Shown here: piece after piece, positions 55,256-64,000 of the stretch
Layout: the number at the start of each line of letters is the position of its first letter
How positions within the stretch are numbered: position 1 is the first letter of the stretch
Assembly (NCBI RefSeq): GCF_964031115.1
Contig: NZ_OZ035006.1
Coordinates: forward strand, 992,001-1,056,000
Direction: 5' to 3'
Length of the DNA: 64,000 nucleotides
From: Spiroplasma endosymbiont of Clivina fossor
GTDB lineage: Bacteria > Bacillota_I > Bacilli_A > Mycoplasmatales > Nriv7
The notes under the pieces: generated by a model
The model's input: the letters and a program-made list of their open reading frames with translations, nothing else
Databases searched by the model: none
Told to the model about the DNA's origin: nothing
Translations under genes and position numbers: made by a program

Positions 55256-56638
55256 ATGTTAGAAATTAATAATAATGTAAAAACCCCAGAAAATAAACAT
55301 TGATTCAGTTTATTTACAACCCATAAAAATATGTACACCAACAAATGCAAACAACTAGCTAATGAATATGAAAAATTAGATGAATACTTATATAAATATC
55401 ATTATCGCTTAAAACAAGGTTATAAAGTAGTTCATTTTGCACCAAGAACAATTATTACAATTTTTGGTGATGTTACTTTTAAACGACGCCGATATAAATA
55501 TTGAAATCAAAAATCAGGTAAATTTGAATATGTATGTTTACTAGATAAAGAAATTGGTTTATCACCCAAACAACGCATTTATTTTGATGTCCAATTTAAA
55601 GTTTTAAGTCTTTTGGGTGATGGTAAACGATATCGCGATGTTTTAGATGCTCTAAATCATTGTTATATTTCAAAAGCTAGTATTTCAAATATTTTAAATA
55701 AATACGATATTGCCGAATATTTTCAACTAGCAGAAAAAGAAACTAAAACTAGAATTGATGTCAAAAATAAGGATTTATATATTCAACTGGATGAGACATT
55801 TTTAGCGACATTAGACCATAAAATTAAACAAGACCAAAGAATCCGTTTAGTTACTTTTCATACCGGACATAAAGAAAAAAAATACAAAAATGCTCGTAGA
55901 GAATTAGAAAATAAACGAGGTCATTTTCTAATGTTAAAAGTTGGTAAACGAATAAATACAATGGATTATCGTGATTTATTAATTAAGGAATTACAAAAAC
56001 ATTATGTAAATATTAATTATGACAGAATAATTGTTTGTGGCGATGGTGCTACTTGAATTAGAGAAATTGCCAATAGTTTTGGTAATGTTAGATATATTTT
56101 AGATGGTTATCACGTTATTAAAAAATTAAAACAAACGGCATTTAATATTATTTTTGAAAATCGCAAAGTAACACTAAATAGTTGAATTAAATTATATAAG
56201 GATGGAAATCATCAAGAATTAATTAAAAACATTCGTAATATTGCTAAAAATGAATTAAATAAAGATATTAAAACAAATTTACGAAAGGCGAGTAATTATT
56301 TCAGTAATAATAAGCAAGGTATTCATCATCAAAATTTAGAATGAAATATCGGCTGTAGCATCGAAAGTGATGTATCACATTTAGTAAAACAACAATTAGG
56401 CTATGGGGCAAAAATATATAATCATAAGAATTTAAATAACCTATTACATTTAAGAATGGCAAATTTAAACAAATTAAATGTATTACATCATATTAATGAA
56501 AATATTAATTCAGAAATAGAAATCAGAAAAGAAATATATAAAAATTCATTATGAAATAAATATAATAATAAAAATGATGATAGTTGAATTAATTATAAAG
56601 GTAATGCTGTAACAAATAAATATAATACATTTAAGTAA
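55256..56638 (+). CDS. ISLre2/UPF0236-like transposase upstream of P4
   Basis: A 460-residue protein from ATG 55256 (MLEINNNVKTPENKHWFSLF), behind AAGAAAGGTGATT. Same motifs as 12053-13435: YIQLDETFLATLD, IVCGDGATWIREIAN, VRYILDGYHVIKKL, WNIGCSIESDVSHL. All Trp codons are TGA and the frame is intact. It reads into the P4 leader, and the toxin gene is divergent. Spiroplasma plectroviruses have been reported to carry transposase genes, so it may be part of the virus unit. Confidence 0.8.
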
Positions 56639-56690
56639 GTAAAAATATTAGTTAAAATTTAATAATAATTAATAATGGACGCATAAAGTT

Positions 56691-57184
56691 TTGTTAGGTA
56701 GTAAAATATTTGAATAAGTATTAAGGCGGTCAGCAATGATTGTCTTTTTATTTTATAAGGTGTTAAAAATTTGTTCTTTGAAAATTAAATACAAGTGAAT
56801 TAATAATGTTGGTATGTATTAAAGCACGATAAATTATGGGTGGTCGCCATAACCGAAAGAAGTTTACCAGTTAATAGATAACATCCTATTAGCTATAGCA
56901 ATTTGTTTCGTTTTGCAATAAAAAAATGAATGGGTGGATTTCCTAAAAATATACACGCTATTAAATTAGTTCCAAGGGTAGGATGCGGATATTAAAGTGT
57001 AGAAATTTCTATATAGGGGTATGCTAAGTTTAAAATTATTAAAATCTTTATCTAATTAAAAAACAAAATTTACTAACAAAGCTTGTTAAACACTTAAATC
57101 TGCGATATATAAGTGTTTAAAAAACTAAGTTAACTAAAACTTAGTTAATATAACTTAGTTTATCTATAAGAAAGGTAATTTATT
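56691..57184 (+). promoter_or_regulatory. conserved plectrovirus leader, P4
   Basis: The same non-coding block as 6537-7038, in plus orientation, including AAACACTTA/TAAGTGTTT and the repeated AACTAAGTT/AACTTAGTT words at 57120-57165. Confidence 0.6.
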
Positions 57185-57511
57185 ATGAAAAACATTGAAA
57201 ACATTTTCTTAAATACTAAGAAATATCTTTTAAAAGAAACACAAAACGCAATGTTTATTAAAGCACCAAAAATTCCATGATTTAATGAACAAATCGGCAT
57301 TTGGTTTCCAAAGCGATTTGTTTATAAAGGAAAATATGAAAATTCGATTTGCATCGGAATAATAAAAGATAGTAAATATCAAATAATTTCAATTAATCAA
57401 AAAGAAAATGAAACCAAATTAATTAAGGGGCAAGAATTATTAAGTTTCTTCATTGCCGAAAAAGAAAACAACAAAAAAGATATAAATTATAACTATTTTA
57501 AAGGAGTTTAA
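57185..57511 (+). CDS. plectrovirus first gene (gene a), P4
   Basis: 108 residues, MKNIENIFLNTKKYLLKETQ to YFKGV, behind AAGAAAGGTAATT. Homologous to 6210-6536. Confidence 0.75.
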
Positions 57512-57513
57512 AA

Positions 57514-57735
57514 ATGAATATTGCGATTGGATTAATATTTATTATTATCAGCATCATGCTATTAGCATATTTTGCTTATAAAATTTATGCCAAAATAAAA
57601 ATTAGAATTAAATATAAAAATGCCATTAAAAATAATACTGGTAATTTCACGAAAGACGAAAAAGTATTTATTGCTCGTTTTGAGGAATGAGTTAAATCTC
57701 CTAATTCAAAAGAAAATAACGCGGATAAAAAATAA
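57514..57735 (+). CDS. plectrovirus small membrane protein (gene b), P4
   Basis: 73 residues with an N-terminal membrane helix and the KDEKVFIARFEEW segment. Begins 2 bases after gene a. Confidence 0.75.
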
Positions 57736-57896
57736 TGTTTTGAGAAATTATTATGGAATTCTTAAAACTGTTTATTCCGATAGAAAAAATGCCTGCACAA
57801 GTTGCGTTTATTGCCGGATTAATTATTATCATTACTTTTCTTTTCGCATTAATTTCAATTATGTATTTACCAATAAAAATGATTTTTGGGAGATAA
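57735..57896 (+). CDS. plectrovirus small membrane protein (gene c), P4
   Basis: 53 residues, one membrane helix, ATG overlapping the previous stop (TAATG). Confidence 0.75.
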
Positions 57897-57899
57897 AAA

Positions 57900-58130
57900 A
57901 TGACAATAAACTTAAAAGAATTTAATTGAGAACAAATTAAACAAACTTTCTGAGATTTATTTATTCAAATTACAACTATTCCGGCTCACATTACTGGTGG
58001 TAAAGAAATTAAATTAAACGAAGCGCCACTTTGACTTTTAATAGCAAACATTGCTTTTTGATTCTTAACAGCGATTATGGTGTGATTTATTCTAATGCTC
58101 CTTTGAAAAACCATATCAGTATTTAGATAG
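57900..58130 (+). CDS. plectrovirus membrane protein (gene d), P4
   Basis: 76 residues, C-terminal membrane segment (LLIANIAFWFLTAIMVWFI). Homologous to 5591-5821. Confidence 0.75.
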
Positions 58131-58141
58131 GGAAAAAATTA

Positions 58142-58276
58142 ATGTCAAGAAGTTACATTCTGATGCATTCCCAAAGAAATTCAAAATTAATTAGGAAAAA
58201 ATACAATCGTGTTAAGGTTAACCGTGGTTTTAACAAATTTAAGAAAAACTTTGAATATAAATGATGAATGTTTTAA
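58142..58276 (+). CDS. plectrovirus small basic protein (gene e), P4
   Basis: 44 residues, MSRSYILMHSQRNSKLIRKK onwards, Lys/Arg-rich, ending KWWMF. Likely nucleic-acid binding. Confidence 0.7.
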
Positions 58277-58295
58277 AAAGAAAGGGGGTGATTAT

Positions 58296-58538
58296 ATGAT
58301 TGGAACTTTCTTAACAGAAGTACCAGCAGTAACAAAGATAACAGCTAGTGACGCGATGACTAAATTATGAAATGCGATTATAACAGCGTTTACTAAAATG
58401 TGAGAAATTATTGCTGTTAATATGCCACAAGTCGGTAACTTCTTTGCTGACTACTGAATCTTCATTTTTCCATTTATTTTGGCAATATTCTTTATTTGCT
58501 TTAAAATGTTTGAAAAATTACTTGGAGCAGTACGCTAA
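58296..58538 (+). CDS. plectrovirus major coat protein, P4, with variant N-terminus
   Basis: 80 residues. From ITASDAMTKLWNAI on it is identical to P1 and P3, but the first residues read MIGTFLTEVPAVTK instead of MFGIFLADAPATVEK. The exposed end of a filamentous virus coat protein is its N-terminus, so this is a surface variant. Behind AAAGGGGGTG. Confidence 0.82.
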
Positions 58539-58562
58539 CAAAAAAATAAAGTGAGGTGCAAG

Positions 58563-59546
58563 ATGAAATTTTGCAAATGAATAATAGAAAAAAATAACCA
58601 TTTTATTGAATTGAATCGCACCTCATTTTTAATTTTATGACATTGCGGAGCAATTTGATATATTTACAACGGTTATTTTAAAAATATTGTAAGCTATTTA
58701 TTTTTAGCAGGTTGTATTTTAATTTTTCTTTTTAAAATCGGTAATTTAACACAAATTAACAAAGTTATTAATTTCTTAAAAAATTCACCATTAAATATTG
58801 TGATTGGTTCATTAGGAACTGGAAAAACTGCTTTTCTAGTATATGCATCAAAATTACTAAAAAAGAAGAAATATCACATCGCATCAACATTTCCATTACT
58901 AGAAACCCAAAAATTAAGTTTAGGTCATATGGGATTATTAGATTTTGATTATCCGGTATTGCCAGACAAAACCTTACTTTTATGAGATGAAACCAACTTA
59001 TTTTTAGAAGGTACTGATTGAGAAAAAAATAATACCAAAAACGAGGAAACCGGTATCCAAGAATATTTCGCTCTGGCACGGCATTTTGGTCATATTGTTC
59101 TGGCTAGCGGTCAAAGAGATAAACATATTTGAGTTAAAGTTCGTGATATTGCCAATAATGTGATTGTGGGAATTCGCAAAAAAACCGTTAATATTTTTCG
59201 GCCCTACTTAAAAGTCATCTATGGTACCTTTACGAGCATTGAAGAATATGAACGCTGACGAAACACCTTAATTGATGCTAAAAATAGCAAAAAAGGTCGT
59301 CGCATTAAATACCGTGATATCCCTGAACTTGATATTTATTTTTTTAAACTAAAAATTCCTTTACCAATACTTAACACTTACAATTCTTTTTACCTAGCTT
59401 TTTTAAGAGATTACTTAAATGCAAAAGTAAATCCTGACTATGAAGACAAATACTATACTGACACAGCAATTGATTTAGAAGATTTAGAATATTTAAAAAT
59501 GGATAAATTTAGCAAATTTTTAAGAAAAATGAAAGAAAAGGAATAA
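58563..59546 (+). CDS. Zot-like P-loop ATPase, P4
   Basis: 327 residues with N-terminal membrane segments, P-loop GSLGTGKTA and Walker B TLLLWDETN. One residue shorter at the C-terminus than P1 and P3. Confidence 0.88.
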
Positions 59547-59552
59547 TAAAAA

Positions 59553-59873
59553 ATGGAAAATCTCGCAAAAATGGCCGACTTTCTCGCTCAAATGCTTTAT
59601 AAAGTTTTTGACTTAATTTGAAGTTTAGAAGTGCCAGGAACAAATATTCAATTAATATTTCCTTTGTTCTTAACGCTGGCTGTAGAATTTCTTATGGCAA
59701 TTATTCTTGGATTTGGTAGTCAACAAGTTAATTTAGAAAAACAACGCCAATATGCGGTTAAAAATAAAGGGCGGTTAAGTGCGTGAGGAAAAACTAAAAA
59801 ACAAATAAAACCAATAAATCCAAATAAAATTAATTGAAAACAAAGAAATAAAAAAACAAAACAAGGTAACTAA
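59553..59873 (+). CDS. plectrovirus membrane protein (gene h), P4
   Basis: 106 residues, MENLAKMADFLAQMLYKVFD onwards; full-length form as in P1. Confidence 0.75.
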
Positions 59874-59875
59874 CG

Positions 59876-60124
59876 ATGTTTAAACTAATTATTATTTTTA
59901 TCTTAATAACTGTTCTTGGACTATTAGCTGGTAGTCATTTTGAAACTTTAACAAACTATATTAGCGAAGGCCTTGCGAATTTCCAAAAGTTTATTACTAG
60001 CAATTTAACAATTTTAGAACTATTTAAACCAATGGCTCGGACATTTTCACAACATCCAATCTTCACCATTCTTGGCGTTACTTGTGTACTGATTGCCTTA
60101 TTTATTGTGATTAAAGGTAGATAA
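59876..60124 (+). CDS. plectrovirus small membrane protein (gene i), P4
   Basis: 82 residues, same as the P3 copy. Two membrane segments. Confidence 0.8.
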   Translation: MFKLIIIFILITVLGLLAGSHFETLTNYISEGLANFQKFITSNLTILELFKPMARTFSQHPIFTILGVTCVLIALFIVIKGR

Positions 60125-60128
60125 AAAA

Positions 60129-60248
60129 ATGGAAAAATGAACTAAAAAACAAGAATTAGAAATAGAAAATGACAAATTAAAAATTGTTAATGTCATATTA
60201 GAAAATAGTGTTAATACTCTTAAATACATAAATAATGGAAAAAAATAA
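60129..60248 (+). CDS. plectrovirus small coiled-coil protein (MEKW gene), P4
   Basis: 39 residues, MEKWTKKQELEIENDKLKIV onwards, ending YINNGKK. A separate gene here, 4 bases after gene i. In P2 and P3 the corresponding frame runs into gene j; in P1 it is deleted. About 110 bases of degenerate sequence separate it from gene j. Confidence 0.55.
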
Positions 60249-60357
60249 ATAAATTTTAGAACTAGAAAAGCGAAATAGTGTTCATATAGATGAGAAATCA
60301 GAACTAGTTATTGAAAATGAAAAATTAAAAATTTTTAAACACGAAAGGAAAACTAAA

Positions 60358-60741
60358 ATGAAAAAAATTTTAGGCAAATTATTTAAAAAAGATAATTCAA
60401 AAGAAAAAACGCCATTAAGATTAAGGATTAAAAATTCTTTTAAAAAGCAGTGGTTAAAAGTATCATTAAGTATCATTTTCATCTTTATAAGCTTATTAAT
60501 TTGTGCATTAACAGTAATCGATACTAAATGAATAACCGGAACAAGTGACGAATTTAATAATTTTATGAATGAAGAGATGGTTAAATTCTTTGGCAAGTTC
60601 AATAGTGGTATTATGCTAGCAGGAATATTTGTTTTTTGATGAGGCGGAGCAATATATTTTGCAATTAAATTTGAAAAATTAATCCGCTTTATTATTCAAA
60701 AAATTAAAGAAAAAAGAACAATGAAAAATAAAATATTTTAA
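60358..60741 (+). CDS. plectrovirus membrane protein, j-k fusion, P4
   Basis: 127 residues. It starts like gene j (MKKILGKLFKKDNSKEK), keeps both membrane segments, then switches after FEKLIRFIIQKIKEKR to the last residues of gene k (TMKNKIF). A deletion of ~250 bases between two AATTAAAG-containing repeats explains the join. The second small membrane protein is therefore absent in P4, although the remaining genes look functional. Confidence 0.75.
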
Positions 60742-60756
60742 AAAGGAGTGATAAAA

Positions 60757-62946
60757 ATGTTTATGAAAATATTTACCGTGCTAACTATTAGTTTCAATAA
60801 CATTTTTACTATTCCCCAAAATATTAACAATGATAAAACAACAGTAAATTCACTAATTAGAAACAAAAGACAAAATAATAAAGTTTATGATTTTGAAATT
60901 AGAAACTTAGAAAAAATAAGATTTTTAACAGAAAGGCAAGACCATGACCTTTTAAAAGTTGAGATAAGAACAGAAGATAATATAAATGCAAATATAGATA
61001 AACAATTACCAAATTTAAAAAATGTAAAAATTTTTAGTTTAGAGTTTAATGCAGAGCTTGTAAATAACAGAATTAAACAAAAAGACTTTCAAAAAATAAC
61101 AAATACTTATGGAACAAAAATAGATACTCCGGGTTTAAATTTTTATACCTGAATGATTAGTATACCCAATAAAACAATAAGAATTAAAACACAAGGAACA
61201 GAATTACTAACTTTTGAGCATGGTAGTACCAACAATTATAGATTAAATAATACAAATGATTTTAATATAGAAATTGAAAAAGACAGTACCGACATTGATT
61301 TACCAATAACAACTACTAAATTTGATGGTAACCACAAATACAATGATGTTATTGATAACCTTGATTATTTAATGATTCATCGCGGTGATTTTGACAAATT
61401 TAATTATTCTTATCTTTATTGAACACCAGTATTTAATTTCATTGACACTTTAGAAAAAGGTTACTATAAAGAATTCACCATTAAAAATCATGGTTTTAAA
61501 GACGAGAGCTATTTTTATCACAAGACTTCAACTATTTTACCAAACTCAGAAATAATCGACCCTACAAATGCAACCAAAATTGAAGTTATCAAAAAAATTA
61601 AAAAAAGACTTAATGAAACAATTAACAATCTTACTGGCGTAAATAATGCAATTGAAGGCATCGACTATAATACAGAAATTAAAGATAACGACAACAATTA
61701 CTTAGATGATAGTGCTACTTTTGATTTAACAACAGATAATGTTGCTGACAGAACATTTACCGTTAAATTCGCTGCAATTGAAACGAGTACACAATTGCAA
61801 GGAACAAATACGATTAAAATGGTCATTCCGAAACAAGAGGATACCAACGATAATGTCCTTAAAATTAAGGCATTTAACAAAACTCTAATTGCTGGAAATA
61901 ATTATTTACAATTATTACACGGTGAAACTGAAATCTGAAAATATGACACTGAAAATGCTAACGATTATTACCTAATTAAGTACCTTTTTGGAACATTGAA
62001 TTATCTTAATGTTAAATTTAGTTTTCTACGCTATGACCCTGAATTAAGGAACGATATTTACCTTTATTTTAAAAACAACATTCTTGGTATTAACAATAAT
62101 GATTACAAAAATATCTTTGACGAAATTTATGAAATCCTTGGTAATTTCTTTGCCAGTTTATTTTATGCTACTTTTGATATGGACGAAAAAACTTATACCG
62201 AAATTGATTTTAAAGGAGTAGATGATTACAACAAAAATTACTTTATTCAAATCGGTTTCTTTTATCGCTCGTTAATTACTTTTTATCCCAAAAAATATTT
62301 TATTAACATTACTGGAAATTCAGAATTACTACTAAGAAGTTATTTCTTTACTTTTGATAAAAAAACGCACCAAGAGAATTATAATGCCATTAAAAATAAA
62401 AATAGTATCTACCAAATTGACTTTAATGTGCTTAAATCCTACGACAATAAACTTATTACCTTGCCAATCAACAATACTGCTAACAGCATTAATTATCTCA
62501 ATACCGATATTGATATTCGCTACGGTATTAATATTTTTACGCTGACTTTCCCGCTTTATCACAAGGATAACACCTATAATTACAATTTTAAAATTTATGA
62601 CTTTAATGTCTTAAATTCCACGGCCTTTATTCCTGACGGTTCAACCAACTCAGAATGGGATGACCTAATTCCACCACCAAATTGCAAATATTCCGGGCGG
62701 TGAATACCAACCTTTAACGATATTGGTTGTGCTATTCAAAATGCTGGTATTAAAATGCTAAACTGAATACTAACAGCTTCACAAATAATTACCATTTTAC
62801 GGCCGTTAGCAATCATTGCAAAAGCAACAGTTAATTTTTCAACTGCTATTTTTCCAGTTTTTAAAACAGTACCAGCTTTTTATTATACCTTTCAATTTCT
62901 AATTGGTTTTGCCATTTTTCTAATGATATTAAGGATTTTCGTGTAA
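60757..62946 (+). CDS. plectrovirus large surface/adsorption protein (adhesin), P4
   Basis: A 729-residue protein with signal peptide MFMKIFTVLTISFNNIF and RNKRQ linker. The variable module (residues ~45-175: VYDFEIRNLEKIRFLTERQ through NTYGTKID and IKTQGTELLTF) is repeated almost base for base in the lipoprotein at 62996. It carries the ~100-residue insertion found in P2 (ILPNSEIIDPTNATKIEVI). The shared core and C-terminal membrane anchor follow, ending FLMILRIFV. Starts at ATG 60757 behind AAAAAGGAGTG. Confidence 0.83.
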
Positions 62947-62961
62947 TATATATATATATAT
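62946..62961. repeat. (TA)8 microsatellite upstream of the P4 lipoprotein
   Basis: Eight AT units starting in the adhesin stop codon region; see the 16-, 11- and 6-unit tracts in the other copies. Confidence 0.9.
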
Positions 62962-62995
62962 ATTGAAAAAATAAAGTAATAAAGGAATTAAAATA

Positions 62996-63514
62996 ATGAA
63001 AATTTTAAATATAATAACTCTTTCCGCATTAACAATATTACCAGTAATTGGATGTTCTAAAAAAGCAAGTGAATCAGTAGAACAAAAAAATAAAGATAAC
63101 GAAAACAAAGTTTATGATTTTGAAATTAGAAACTTAGAAAAAATAAGATTTTTAACAGAAAGGCAAGACCATGACCTTTTAAAAGTTGAGATAAGAACAG
63201 AAGATAATATAAATGCAAATATAGATAAACAATTACCAAATTTAAAAAATGTAAAAATTTTTAGTTTAGAGTTTAATGCAGAGCTTGTAAATAACAGAAT
63301 TAAACAAAAAGACTTTCAAAAAATAACAAATACTTATGGAACAAAAATAGATACTTCGGGTTTAAATTTTTATACCTGAATGATTAGTGTACCCAATAAA
63401 ACAATAAGAATTAAAACACAAGGAACAGAATTACTAACTTTTGAGCATGGTAGTACCAATAATTATAGATTAAATAATACAAATAATTTTGGAATTGAAA
63501 TTGAAAACCCTTAA
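62996..63514 (+). CDS. plectrovirus-encoded lipoprotein sharing the adhesin module, P4
   Basis: 172 residues with lipobox PVIGC and SKK. From KVYDFEIRNLEKIRFLTERQ to the end it is almost identical to residues ~45-175 of the P4 adhesin; over ~385 bases I count only about five or six differences. The module is distantly related to that in P1 (common FEI-NL-K-RF start, TYGTK and K-QGT motifs) but clearly different in sequence. Starts at ATG 62996 behind AAAGGAATT. Confidence 0.87.
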
Positions 63515-63621
63515 TAATTAAATTTAAAAACTGTTAAAATTACTACCCTAAAAGGTGGTTGTCTATGATGACAATACTCTTAAACAACTAAGCAATTTTT
63601 CTTCTTTTTATTTTGTCAGAA

Positions 63622-63653
63622 TAAAAACCAGTAATTTTAGTTAATTACTGGTT
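63622..63653. terminator. bidirectional hairpin terminator
   Basis: AAACCAGTAATTTTAG pairs with TTAATTACTGGTTT (stem of 11 bp), with A/T runs outside. Serves the convergent lipoprotein and secreted-protein genes. Nearly the same hairpin is at 15896-15926. Confidence 0.8.
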
Positions 63654-63748
63654 TGAATATTTTTTATTTTTACAAGAAATTTAAACTTGTTGGGCTTGTT
63701 TTAATTAAAGTTATTGTTCTAAATAGCTAATATCGTTTTTATAAAACC

Positions 63749-64000
63749 TTATACTATAGTAGTAACTGTATTTGTTCTTACCGCCCCCTCTCTTTCTAAT
63801 GAAAATAATGCTTCACCGTTAAATGTTATTTTATCATTGTTTTTATCTATAATAATTTCATTGGGTAATAAACTATATTTTTGTAAAATTTGCATTACTT
63901 CTGTAATTGATAATGTAATTATTTGTTCTTTATTGTTATCATCAATTATTTTGGCAGTAATATTTCCTGTAATTTTTTGTTTTAAATTTAATATAACTTT
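63749..64000 (-). CDS. C-terminus of a secreted protein like the propeller protein
   Basis: The last 83 residues, open to the window edge. They match the end of the protein at 13680-15800 (KQKITGNITAKIIDDNNKEQ, LLPNEIIIDKNNDKITFNGE, REGAVRTNTVTTIV) with a few substitutions. What its N-terminal part looks like lies outside the window. It is convergent with the P4 lipoprotein. Confidence 0.8.
   Translation of the reverse strand, partial: KVILNLKQKITGNITAKIIDDNNKEQIITLSITEVMQILQKYSLLPNEIIIDKNNDKITFNGEALFSLEREGAVRTNTVTTIV

Larger units (their letters stand above)
56686..63514 (+). mobile_element. SpV1-like plectrovirus prophage copy P4, complete gene set
   Basis: A leader and twelve open genes on the plus strand, ending with the lipoprotein. 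Compared with P1 and P3 it lacks gene k, which has been deleted into gene j. Its start GGACGCATAAAG at 56678-56690 is the same as the end in the other copies. Confidence 0.88.

Overview
This window comes from a Spiroplasma genome, probably of the citri/poulsonii type. It is extremely AT-rich. TGA is read as tryptophan throughout: nearly every real gene runs through in-frame TGA codons and ends at TAA or TAG. The window is crowded with copies of SpV1-like filamentous viruses (plectroviruses) and insertion sequences. All gene boundaries given here use genetic code 4. The only ordinary housekeeping gene is rpsO (ribosomal protein S15, 39.7-39.9 kb).

Layout. 0-7 kb: the end of an IS256-type element, then plectrovirus copy P1 (minus strand, nearly complete). 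7-13.4 kb: copy P2 (minus), which has lost its central genes and carries an IS5-family element at the deletion point, preceded by an ISLre2/UPF0236-like transposase. 13.7-15.8 kb: a secreted protein with an eight-blade, 120-bp-repeat propeller. 16.0-17.3 kb: a complete IS256-type element. 17.4-23.9 kb: copy P3 (minus, complete), whose left end cuts a TIR/deoxyribosyltransferase-like gene. 24.6-25.4 kb: a promoter-to-terminator stretch without a gene, and a small membrane protein with a poly-A frameshift. 25.4-37.1 kb: a second, unrelated prophage (minus) with capsid, scaffold-like, connector-like, SSB-like and RuvC-like genes. 37.1-45.9 kb: a composite transposon made of two inverted IS5-family copies around rpsO and IS debris, lodged inside a third copy of the same IS. 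45.9-47.7 kb: the 3' end of plectrovirus P5. 47.9-55.0 kb: a giant secreted ankyrin-OTU toxin gene related in architecture to Spaid, the Spiroplasma male-killing toxin, broken by two IS insertions but restorable on paper to a 1,621-residue frame. 55.3-63.5 kb: transposase and complete plectrovirus P4 (plus). 63.7-64 kb: the C-terminus of another secreted protein.

How it fits together. The plectrovirus gene order is constant: small conserved protein, four small membrane or basic proteins, major coat protein, Zot-like morphogenesis ATPase, membrane proteins, a large surface adhesin, and a lipoprotein. In P1, P3 and P4 the variable N-terminal module of the adhesin is repeated, almost identically at the DNA level, in the lipoprotein encoded just downstream. 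The module differs from virus to virus, which suggests a matched virus-specific pair, for example adhesin plus superinfection-exclusion lipoprotein. A (TA)n tract of 16, 11, 8 or 6 units separates the pair in the different copies.

A second recurring pattern is transposase, then virus, then lipoprotein, then a convergent secreted protein or toxin gene, which is in turn divergent from the next transposase. The toxin and propeller genes may therefore be cargo of the virus/transposase unit. Exact family assignments of the second prophage's structural proteins, and the identity of the 24.8-25.1 kb RNA candidate, remain open.
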